Below, piece by piece: positions 32,009 to 44,097 of a DNA stretch of 64,000 bases. Source of the stretch: Entophlyctis helioformis (Eukaryota; Chytridiomycota; Chytridiomycetes; Chytridiales; Chytriomycetaceae); assembly GCA_025526915.1 (NCBI GenBank), contig JAHLKH010000007.1, forward strand, positions 217,335 to 281,334, read 5' to 3'. Both the position numbers and the translations under genes were made by a program. Position 1 is the first letter of the stretch. Each line of letters opens with the position of its first letter. The notes under the pieces are model-generated. The model did not search any database, had not been told where the DNA came from, and worked only from the letters and a program-made list of their open reading frames with translations.

Positions 32009-32247
32009 CGCCGCAGCCACGGCGGCAACCTTGTACAGCACACGCAACACGAACAAGAGAGAGAGAGGAGGGAGAGGGAAAACGCATCAAAATGTTGTTA
32101 TTGTGCAAACATTTGGATCATATCTGCCATTGGGTGCTGCCCCTCTCGCCACGCAACTCGGGTGCCGGAAACAGAAGCGGTCAAAGTCAGTGTGAAGGGT
32201 GGTGGTTGGGCCGAGTTTGGACGCCAGGGTGAACGGGGGGGGCTGTG

Positions 32248-34347
<2,100 letters not shown>

Positions 34348-34648
34348 GCCGCATGCAGCCGCCGACAGCAGATGCAGGTCCAGTCAGCGATGGATTCCAA
34401 GGGCATTGGCCCGCCGACACCAGCGGACAAGATGCAATGGGCTGGGATGCATCAATCTCACAGTCATGGAGGTTTGGTTTGCCCATGGCTCTGTTCTGTA
34501 TGAGAGCGGGATTGTAAAAATGTGCGCTGAGGGGTAAGAGCAATCTCGACGATTGGATTCATTCGATGCGGTCCAGACCATGCCTGGCCAGCAGCGCACA
34601 CAAAATAGATCGTGTTGTGGTGGAACGCGGTCAGCACGCCCTGCAGGC

Positions 34649-37207
34649 TCAGCTGATAAAGAGCTCCGTGTCTGGCGTTTCGGACAAGTGCCGTTGCTCG
34701 TGGCTCTGGGACGCATGCTGGGCAGCAGAAGAGCCAGATGCCATATTAGAGGGACCGCCAGGAGCTGCGGAGGAAGCAGAGGATTGCTGTCGGTTGTGTT
34801 GTTGATGCTGATCCTGTGATTGGTGCGAATAATGCCGCGCATGGGACTGGCTCTGCGGTTGCTGCTGTGACGATGACGCAGACGGCGGCAACAGCTGTGC
34901 CAGCTTTTGATTCATCTCGACCACGCGATCCTCATTCATGGACAGTCGGTTCTGTTCGTATAGCCATAAGCAAGCGAGCGAGATGAGCGTCGCGTGCCAA
35001 CATCCATGCGGCTTGCAGACTGTCATAAAGGACGCACCTCTAGTATGCTCATGGTTTGCGTGAGCACATCGATCTGGCGCACAATGTGCTGCAGTGTTGC
35101 TGATATCTGGTCCGACACAGTCCGGACCTCAAGCTGCGCGACGCGTTTGCTGCCCAAGCCCTGTGACTCGGCAGACGGGCCTGCCTGTGAAGGAGCAGGG
35201 CCAGACATGCCGCCATGCTGCGAGACTGGCCGAGGAGCAGCCTGTGGAACATCGCCAGGAAAGTCCTTGAATGCAACTCCAAGTTAGCTGACGACACGCG
35301 CTTTGGCAGTCGCAACAAGACTGACCATGTCTGCAAAGATGGGTGCGCCAACATCGACAATCTCTGGAGAATGCTTGAGAGTGTTGAATGTGCCGCTGGC
35401 AAGACCGCCAAAGCCTCCAAGACCTGCAGACGCCTTGCCTGCGTCAGACGGCTGATTCTGGAACGTCATGCCATTAGGGCCGGTCGTGATGGGGACTTGA
35501 GGCACGACGGGCGGGGTCTTGGGTCTAAACTTGGGGTTAACCTGCGAGTGGCCGACAGGGTCAGTGTGCAGCGAGTGGGGATGATGGGGGAATGCGCTCG
35601 ACGAATGTGGGATCTTGCGGACTGTCCATCAGACACAAGGATGAGTTAACTTGTCATCACGATGTACACGCCAGAAATGAGATGGCACGGACAACCAAGA
35701 AACGCACCAGGGAGCTCGTCTTGGCCTGCCATGACTGGCCCGTCCATCTTGTCGATCTCGTCAAAGTTGCTCTTCCAGACCATCACCTGCGAATCGCTGC
35801 CGCCTGTCGCAAAGTAGTTGCCCGTTGGCGAGAACACTGCGGTTGTTGTGGCGCCAAACTTGTGGCCATGCAGCGTGTAGAAGAGATGCCCTTCTTTGAC
35901 ATCCCAAACCTGCCAGCCGCCGCCAGACGCGTGAGTTCCGCAAAAGCCGTGTCTAGTAGTGCACCAACGGCAGCAACGGACCTTGATGACTCCGTCCATG
36001 CCAGTCTGATAAGCCACTCGCCATTCAGCCCTCCAAAAGCAATGCTGTTGACGCCTCCGCCAGCACCAATGGACGAGTTGTCGAGACCCGAGGCGGGCGA
36101 TGTGTGCGCATCGCCGTAGTGCTGGATGAGCTTGTGCGTGCGAATGTCAAACAGCTTGATTGATCTGTCTGTGGATGCACTGGCGACACCGTGCCAGACG
36201 GATGGAACGCAACTGAAGAGACCATTCTGTCGTCAGAGAATAGGGTCAGTGCCGGTTTGGGGCATGGCCAATGAAGTGATCCAGTACACAAACCCGACGT
36301 GGTCCCAGTAGGTCTTGATGCACGATTTGCTGGCCAGGTCCCAGAGTCGCACCGTCTTGTCGTCGCTTCCCGACGCAACCAGCCGCGAGTCTGGCGAGAA
36401 GCGTGCCGTGCGCACCCAGTTCAGATGGCCAGCCAGCGTGAACTGGAAGCGCGTGCGGTGTGTGGACCACAGCTGGCTCGTTGCAAGTGCATTCCAACGC
36501 AAGGCCACCATACCGCCAGTAAGCACAGATCGTTGCGGGCGTTGGCCAAGAGCAAGAGAGCGCGAGTGCATGCCGCTCACCTTGATGGTCTTGTCGTCCG
36601 ATGCAGTCAGAAGCTGCTCGCCGTCACGCGAGAACTGGACGGTGCGCACGGTCGACGTGTGGGCCTTGAAGACGGTCACATCGCCCTTTCTGCAGACGGA
36701 TGCGCAAGCACAATCAGCCAGATCTGCACATGCCAGAGGCGGCCGCGGCTGGCAGCAGAACAGGCGGCACGCACACGTTGGGTGTCCACAAGCGGACGGT
36801 CTTGTCGCGCGACGACGACGCCAGCAGATGGCCAGTTGGCGAAAAGTCGACGCTTGTGACTGGGGCCTGGACGTGCAAGAGCGTCAGACAGGCAGGCAGA
36901 TAGACAGACGGCCAGCGGGACAGCCAGTCGGCCTGGCCGAGGAGAGGCGCATGCGTACCTTGTGGCCCACAAAGCGAAAGGCACGCAGCTGCGGCTTGAA
37001 GTTCCATATCATGACTGAGTGGTCCATGGACGACGAGGCGAGCTGCGACATGGACGGCTTGAAGGCCAGGCCGGTGATGACGTCCTTGTGGCCGCGGAAC
37101 GACCGCTCGAGCGTCGGGTCCTGCAGCTGGAGGTACGACTGGCGCACGGCGGGCAGCAGCGCCTGTCAGCAGAGGCTCCGCAGTGCATGTTGCTGTGCTC
37201 GTACCAT
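34649..37207 (-). CDS. POC1: POC1 centriolar WD40 protein
   Basis: The ATG at 37,207 is followed at once by a 42-nt intron, then [25 protein letters not shown]. Seven WD40 repeats follow, with [73 protein letters not shown] and [16 protein letters not shown] low-complexity linker leads to the diagnostic C-terminal coiled coil: [20 protein letters not shown] and then [14 protein letters not shown], the POC1 motif. The Gln/Ser-rich tail ends ELFIS. POC1 stabilises centriole and basal-body triplets, so the organism should build flagellated cells. About ten introns interrupt the repeats. Confidence 0.93.
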
Positions 37208-37291
37208 CTGCTGCACGCTTTGTCGGACGTTGTAACGACACGTTCGGAAACGATGTTTATTCGACAGCACAAGAGCTGGTCAGAGAGGTAA

Positions 37292-38041
37292 TCAGAGCTC
37301 GTCGTGGCCAGACGAGGCCTGCTCGATGTCGCGGACCTTGCCTGCGATGTAGCGGTACATGTCGTTGACTCGCTGGATGCCAACGTACTCTTCGATACGG
37401 CTGCCGTTCTCGTAGAGGAAGAGGGTCGGGTAGCCGTCTGCGCCGTGGCTTGTGCAGAATGCTGTGTGGCGCAGGCAGGCAGGCAGGCAGGCAGGCAGGC
37501 ACAGCGTCAGTGCAGCCACTCGCTTCGATCCGCAGCCGGGCGGAGCGGCTTGCTTACCCTCCTCGTCTGAGCAGTCGAGCTTGGCAATGGCAACGTCTGC
37601 CTTTTGCATGACCGGGTCGGCCTTGATGCGCTTCTGCAGCTTCAGCCACTTTGGCGACAGGCTGGGCGAGTGTGAGAGTGTGGTGAGAAGGACGCAGCCA
37701 ACTCGACAGGCAGACAGCCAACTACACAGCCAGCCAACTAACAGCCAACTAGACAGCCAGGCAGACGGGCCAGACGGGACTCACCGCTTGCAGAACTTGC
37801 AGTAGCCGGCGCCGTAAAACACCATGCGGACGCCGCTCTTGACGAAGCCGTCGAACTGCTGTGGCGTGATAAAGTCGATCTCGCGGTCGGCCTCCTCGGC
37901 CTGGCGGTTGACCTCTGCGAGCGTCAGGAACTTCTTGGGCTCGGCCTTTTGCGCCAGCGCGCCCGTGGCCGTGCCTAGCAGCGACACGAGCAGGCCAAGC
38001 AGCAGCAGCAGCGCCGGCGGCAACGACGACGAAAGGCGCAT
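37292..38041 (-). CDS. ER-luminal thioredoxin-domain protein with HDEL
   Basis: Three exons encode about 170 residues. A signal peptide (MRLSSSLPPALLLLLGLLVS, cleaved near ALAQ) leads to a single thioredoxin domain. It has FYGAGYCKFCKR in place of the usual CGHC, the cis-proline strand GYPTLFLYENG, and the exact C-terminal ER retrieval signal HDEL. With one domain and a CxxC whose inner residues are Lys-Phe, it resembles small PDI-like oxidoreductases rather than full PDI. It should act on disulfides of secretory proteins. It is divergent from the region at 38.4 kb. Retrieval by HDEL is seen directly; redox direction is not predictable. Confidence 0.88.
37470..37500. repeat. GCAG tetranucleotide repeat in an intron
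   Basis: About seven GCAG units lie in the second intron of the HDEL thioredoxin gene. The same tetramer recurs in the Rab11 intron and around 53,300 and 56,220. Confidence 0.85.
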
Positions 38042-38356
38042 TTGTGGTTTGCGGTAAAACACAAATGCGACGCAAGCCACGCCACGGCCGCTCGGCGAGA
38101 CTGCACGGCAAGGCCTGCAGCGGCACCGGCCGTCCCAGCGCAGGCGGCACCGGCGGCACCGCAGCAGGGCCGCATCCCGCAGACGCTCGCACGCAAGGGC
38201 CGGGCCGCGCAGGGCAGCGCCGACACGCTCAACGAGCCCGACACGGCAGGTGCGTTGCTGCCGCGGGCAGATCCGTTGCGGGGCAATGCGTCGCTGGCGT
38301 GTCTCATCGTGTCTCACTCGTGTCTCTCTCGCCCGTACCGTCCGTCGGATCGTGCA

Positions 38357-41186
38357 TGGATGCAGTGCCAGTCTCTCTCCTCGACCCTCTGTCTGTGACG
38401 GCCACCGCATCTTCGCCCGAGAGCACGGTGCCGGCAGCACCCACACCAGAAGACCGCGACTCGCCTGGCAGGATGCTCGACTCGCCGTCCGCGTTTCTCC
38501 TTGCCGATGCAGACATCTATGCGGCTGCCGTGCAGACACCGCTGCCATGCTCGCCGCTCCACGCTGCCAGCTGCATCGCCAGCGTGCCGATCATGACTTT
38601 CGACAGCTGGCCGGACGACTCTTGCCATGCCGCTTCCCTTGGGATCGAGTCTGTCAACAATGCCAGCCAGCACTGCGTCGCTCGGCAACCATCCGGATCA
38701 CATATGGATGCGATCGCGACACATGCCATTGTTGTTGATCAAGATGCTCATGTGGGAGAGCAGAGCACTCCTTTGTGGTTGCCTCGGAGACAACCGGCAT
38801 CATCGTATCGGATACCGCGACTGCCTCGCACACGGACAACAGTGCGCGGCCAACCCAGTCCCATACGGCAGCAATACCGAATCGCCATCGCGTCCCTTTA
38901 CATGCCCCGACAGTCAGCGTCGAAAGATCCCGGCTTGCCTCGACGTCAGGCTGCACAACACCGTCCGCGAAACGTCGTTTCAGCAACTGTTTGATGGTCT
39001 TTACGACTCGACCACAGCATTGCCTTGTTTTCCGCCGGCTGTGCCAAAGACTGCTGCATCGAGCAAGCACGCAAACTGCATCCAAAATGCCATGACTATA
39101 CTGGAAACGCCGCCTGGCCTCACACTCGCCCAACTCGATATTGTGCTTGAGCACTACACTGCAAAGCACAACGAGCGGGCATTGACTCGGCAAGATCAGA
39201 CAGCACACCGCTTCTCGAAGACGTGGATGACGTTCGAGACGACTGCGCCATCGCGCTTTCTCCCAATTCGACTTTCAAGCCGCAGGTGCTGTGGCAGGCT
39301 ATTGAGCAGTACGAAGCCGATCAAACCACCTCGCCGCCGCCTGCCATGATCGACTCTCTTCCAGATCGCTGTCATCCACCAGCTGACAATGCAGCCAAGG
39401 CAGAGTCGGCACAGATGCCAGATACGGTTTCTGACGCGAAACAGACGAAAAAACGACGATACAAGTACATGAAGAAGAGCCTTCGCGCCAAAGCCAAGAA
39501 ACTGGAAGAAGAACAGAAGATGGCGGCCTCTATCCGATCGGAACTTGCAGCCCTGTTCCAGTCCCGGACGACACGCTGCCTCGGCTGATCCACCCAATGT
39601 TTGTACTGATCAAACGATGATGCCAGTTGGTCAAGATGGAGCTGTTCCGACCGATACCGAACAGGTTGGCGATCAACACAAGGCACTGAACGGATCGCGG
39701 CAACCATGCCATGGAGACAGCGAACCTTGAGACAACTGGGCCGAGCATGGAACAAACTGATTCTGACTCTGGCAACATGCCGGCCCAGCCAGATATGGTT
39801 CCTGAGCCTGGCATGTGCACCGAACACGCAGTTTTGGAGGCTGCTGCGAGATCCTGGACGCATGCGTCAATGCCGTCGCTGGATCGCCCATGCTCGCCAT
39901 GGACGAGCCTCGTGCGTACCATTTGGATGGATCTGACGACAATGTCCAGAACGGCACGCTCGTTGCATCTGATGGCAGCAACACGCCAGCCAGCATTGAC
40001 GTTCAGCATCAGCAGGTCCAGCCTGCCATCTCTGTAGCTGTCGAGCGCAGTATAGCGACGTCGCCTGGAGTCTCTGCTGACAGTGCATCGCCCCCGCCAC
40101 CAGCACACCCATCTTGGCGCCACCGAGTCGTGCATATCTTCGTTCTTTACCATCACGTCGACACTGGCTGAGCTGTCTCGGTTCCAGCGCATGGGACGCT
40201 TTCTTGACATGCTTATCAACGATATGGCGCTGGCATTTTCCGCGTGTCCTGGTGAGTTGCATTCCGTGAAGGTTGTTTCGTTGTGACACCAGCATGCTGA
40301 TCGTGAACCGTTTGGGGGATGTTGCGACACTCCAGCAACTATCGCAAGGCGGTCGTAACGGCTCGCGATCCAACCAGCCATTCAAGATTGTTGCCTATCC
40401 AGGCGGCGAGAACAGTGTCTGCAGATCGGAGTGCAAGGCAGTCATTCAAGAGGCGGATCTGCGTGCTTCCATTGAGGCGTTGCTGGACGAGTTTTCTTTG
40501 AAGACAAGCACACGCATCGTCCGTACCAGCCCAGCAGCATCTTGCTCCAGGTTCTGACAAGCCCGCCCCAGCAGCAGCCGTACGACTTGATGCCAACTTT
40601 CAACGACTGGGCCAAGGTGTGGTTTGACACGAGCAAGTCGAGCCAGCCGGCCAAACCTTTGGCACATTCGACGCATGTCGTGCTTGTGGATGCCGCTCTT
40701 GGTGGCCTCGTCATGCAGCACGCGTTTGATCGCCAGTCGCCCTTCCAGACCGACGCGACCCTCAGCCTGTCTGGTAGTCCGCATGCACAGCTCATTGTTG
40801 CCAAGTACGTGGCGCAGCTGGAGCGTCCCTTTGCAGAGTACATCAGTCGCTACGACATTGGGTCGCTGGACTGGCACAGCGAGGGATGCGGCTTTCCAAC
40901 AAACGGGGTTGGATTGCCATGAAAGTCAGAGTGTCCTCACCATGGCTGCGCGAGGCCTTTACGATCTAGTTGTGAGGATTGCCCAGTCGTCGCCCCTCTC
41001 GGTTGCGCAGCAGTGCGATGTTTTGTGTCCCACGACACGCGAGCGTCTGCGATATGGCAGGCTGCCCTGTTTGCACCGAAGCAGCCGCAGTCTGGCCAAT
41101 TGTCACCCACCAGCGTCGAGTTTGGCGATGACTACCGCGTCGGCTGCCCCGAGTCCACGCTCTTCCGCGAACCCCCTCCATTCTGA
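38357..41186 (+). pseudogene. Unidentified coding region broken by several frame changes
   Basis: From ATG 38,357 the plus strand has protein-like composition that jumps frame repeatedly: MDAVPVSLLDPLSV (to about 38,750), ASETTGIIVSDTATAS, VRETSFQQLFDGLYDSTTAL, VDDVRDDCAIALSPNSTF with KKRRYKYMKKSLRAK, then several short blocks. The 3' part is better kept: LAELSRFQRMGRFLDMLIND, an intron at about 40,252-40,290, QGGRNGSRSNQPFKIVAYPG, HVVLVDAALGGLVMQHAFD and FAEYISRYDIGSLDWHSE, ending FREPPPF at 41,186. No known domain is recognised. Breaks are about five times denser than in neighbours, so it is either a decaying gene or a poorly polished stretch. It could also be two genes, split near 40,080. 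Confidence 0.5.
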
Positions 41187-41469
41187 CTGGCTGTATCGCC
41201 GTCCCTTGTGCGTTGAATGAACTTCTTGTGTGACTCTTGTTTCCATTCTCAGCAATTGTGGCTGCCAGCAGCGGTCTGGCGGGCTTGTCATCGATTGCGT
41301 CAATAGCGCTTGCAGCGCTTGCACCCCTTGCACTCTTTCGATCCATCCTGTGCAGGCATCCATGTGTGCTCCAAATCACCAAAAGCCACCATAATGATGC
41401 CCAAACGCCAGTCTGTATTGGGCGAGTGCGACGATTGCCAAAAACAGCTGCTGATAAGCCAAGACCAGA
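41187..41469. other. Short intergenic gap between convergent genes
   Basis: About 280 bp lie between the end of the broken plus-strand gene and the Pin1 stop codon. Nothing identifiable is seen. Confidence 0.4.
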
Positions 41470-42562
41470 TCATCCTGTGCGCAGAATGAGATGCACGCCA
41501 GAGTCGCTCTCAACAGCCTCACTGAGCTGTCCGACCTCGAGCGCGTATCTGTTCACAGCAGACGTTAGAGCCGAAACAGACGTGCATGCTGCCAGTCATC
41601 CATGGCCTCCGACCGCAACACTTACGCGGCGTTTTCGAATGCGGCTGGCACACCCCAAACCCGACGACCCATCGCAAACGTCAGTCGCAAGCGTCAGTTT
41701 CAAAAGGCAACCAAGCAGGCAAACCAAAGGACAGAGGGGAGTGAGGGATGTGGCAGACAGACAAGCAGACAGACAAGTGACACAGGCCGCACCTTGCATC
41801 TGGCCGCGTCCAAACCATCCAAGATCGCCCTGCTTTTTGGCTGATCCGCAGTCGCTCTGCGTCTCGGCAAGCGTGCCCAGGTCCGTCTCGCCGCTCACAA
41901 TCTTGTCACGGTACGCTGCATTGCACATGCATGGTCAGCAACAACGTCACCGGCCTCCATGGCATCAGCACGCATTCCAGGCTGTGCCAGCCCGCCGCAA
42001 CGGCCACTCCTTACATGCAATGATGCGGTGAGCCTCGTCCTTGGACCGTGTGATGTGCTCTTCTCTCCACGACGACGGCCGGCGGGAGCCGCTGTGCTTG
42101 ACAAGCAGGTGCGAGGCACGGATCTGCGAGGGTTTGGCGCCCGCATCGTCGCCACCGCCACCGCTGGGGATGTTGCTTGGATCCATGGGCGTGACGGTCA
42201 CGCCGTCGCCGGTCGGACGCTCCCACTGGCTCTGGCGCGAGTCGGGCTGGTAGTAGTAGGGCCGGTTGCGTGAGCGTGACCAGCGTTCCTGATGGTTCGG
42301 CGCAGTTGGCAGCATGCGGGTGTCAGCATTGCCCTGCCAGAGTGCGTGCCGTTCAAGCCAGCGGTTGGTCGTCAGCGTGGCGGGTGAAAGACACAACGCA
42401 CCTCCCAGTGTTCCTACAAGCGAGCGAGCGAGTGGGCAGCGGCGTGCCGTTGGACAGGCAGGCCGAGGAGCGGCGGGTCAGTGGCAGGGCAGACAGCGGC
42501 AGGCAGCGTGGCCGCAGCCGCAACGGCCACTGCACAGGCACAGGCAGCCGACTCACGCCCAT
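41470..42562 (-). CDS. PIN1: Pin1/Ess1-type WW-parvulin prolyl isomerase
   Basis: Six exons (42562-42557, 42413-42402, 42288-42015, 41915-41793, 41644-41626, 41548-41470) sum to 513 nt, or 170 residues, in frame. The WW domain is [19 protein letters not shown]...SQWERP. The parvulin domain has [19 protein letters not shown] (with the phosphate-binding Arg pair), [20 protein letters not shown] and [10 protein letters not shown]. The enzyme isomerises pSer/pThr-Pro bonds and acts on the RNA polymerase II CTD and cell-cycle proteins. The gene uses coding exons of 6, 12 and 19 nt. It lies 130 bp downstream of the FKBP gene on the same strand. Confidence 0.93.
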
Positions 42563-42692
42563 CGTCCAGATTCCGGCAAGATCGTTGCAGTCACGCGAAC
42601 CTGCCAGCACGTTTATTCGTGGACAGAGCGTGAGGAGAGCGCGTTGGCAGAGCGCGTTGGCAGAGCGCGGGCAGGTGGGATATAGAGACGCA

Positions 42693-43808
42693 TCACTGGA
42701 ACATCTTGGAGTACATTTGCTTCTCGCGGGCATGCGCAGTCTGCTGGGCACGGCGGATCTTGGCCACCTCGGCGTCCACGTCCGCGTCCTTGATGAACTG
42801 CTTGTTGTTCTGGAGCACGCTGGCAGCCTCGTCAAACTTGGACAGGCCGAGGAGCGCCTGCGACATGCGGTACAGCGCCTTGGCGTGGTGCTCGTCGATC
42901 TCGAGCGCCTTGTTGCAGTTTTCGAGGGCGTATTCGCAGTTCTTGGTCTTGAGGGCCACGGCCGCGAGGTTGGCGTGGAGCGTCAGCTTGAGCTGCTTGA
43001 TGGCCACGGACTCGTCGGGATCGGCGCCCCACGTGTGGTCGAGGAGACTGAGAGCGTTCTGGTACGCGGCGGTCGCGTTGTCAAAGTCAGACTGCTTGAA
43101 CAGCGTGTTGCCCTCGTCCTTGAGGGGGCCGGCGGCGGCAATCTTTTCGGCCACGGTCTGCTGGGCGGTCGAGATGTCCATGGACACGAGCTCGACGGCA
43201 AAGACGAGCGTGGCACCGCCAGGGATCTTGGGGGGGCTGCCGCGGCTGCCGTAGCCGTACTCGGCGTCAATGAGCAGCTCGGCCTTTTCGCCCACGTGCA
43301 TGGACGCAATGCCGATGTCCCATCCCTTGATGACCTGGCCTGCATCGATCGCACAAAGCAGCGAGTCAGTGCCAGCTCCGACAGGCGTCCTTCATCCGTC
43401 ATCCAAGGCCAGCGCAAGAGCAGCGCAAGAGCAGCAACACCCGCCTACCTTCGCCGATGCGGAACGAAAGCGGGTCGCCGCGAGTCACACTCGAGTCAAA
43501 CACCTCGCCGGTCGTGTGGAGCGATCCGGTGTAGTGCACTGCAGACCGCCGCGGTAGAGTGTCAGTACTGGCCACGCCTTGCTAAGCGTGGCAGCAGCGC
43601 CAGTGCGATTACCTCTGACGGTGGTGCCCTGGCGAGAGGGCTGCGGGCCAGTGCCTGCTGCCAGGATGCGCTTCTTGACGAAGCCGGTGGCATCGAGCGG
43701 CACATAGGCTGCGTCGGCGGTCTCGCCAGCAACCGTCTTTTCAGGCGCAGCAGCAGCGGTGGCAGCGTCAGAAGGCTGGACAGTCTGCGGCTCGAGCGTG
43801 GTGGTCAT
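42693..43808 (-). CDS. FKBP-type prolyl isomerase with TPR domain
   Basis: Exons 43808-43613, 43538-43449 and 43339-42693 sum to 933 nt, or 310 residues. One FKBP domain (VHYTGSLHTTGEVFDSS, GQVIKGWDIGIASMHVGEKA, YGYGSRGSPPKIPGGATLVF) is followed by three TPR helix pairs (LKDEGNTLFKQSDFDNATAAY, LHANLAAVALKTKNCEYAL, AKALYRMSQALLGLSKFDEA). This is the layout of FKBP51/52-like Hsp90 co-chaperones, with a single FK domain as in FKBP38 or plant FKBP relatives. There is no CaM helix or membrane anchor. Binding of Hsp90 MEEVD tails through the TPR is known for the family. The start was chosen as the first ATG before the Thr/Ala-rich leader. Confidence 0.95.
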
Positions 43809-44097
43809 CTGCAGAGAGAGTGGGGGTCTGGTGTCAGTCGCTGGCAGGTGCGCTGGTCGGGACTTTATGTACGCGTGGTCACGGCTCACGTTGTGGAATC
43901 TCGCGGAACGATATGGAAGCGTGCAACACTGACTTTATGGCCCGATATTCATACAATTACCAAGAAGTATTGAATTAAATTCGACCAGAGAGGCGACGGA
44001 TGCAAGCCAGCACATCACACGATGGAAGGTTCGAGTCAGCAACGAGCATGCGACGACAGGCGGGCGAGGCACATCCACAAGGGTCTCACCTTTATCG
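43809..44097. other. Gap downstream of Fanzor; possible place for its guide RNA
   Basis: About 290 AT-richer bases lie between the FKBP start codon and the Fanzor stop. In known Fanzor and TnpB loci the guide (omega) RNA is produced from the 3' end of the ORF and just beyond it, so the sequence from about 44,150 down to 43,850 is the first place to look. No stem-loop can be asserted by eye. Confidence 0.3.
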
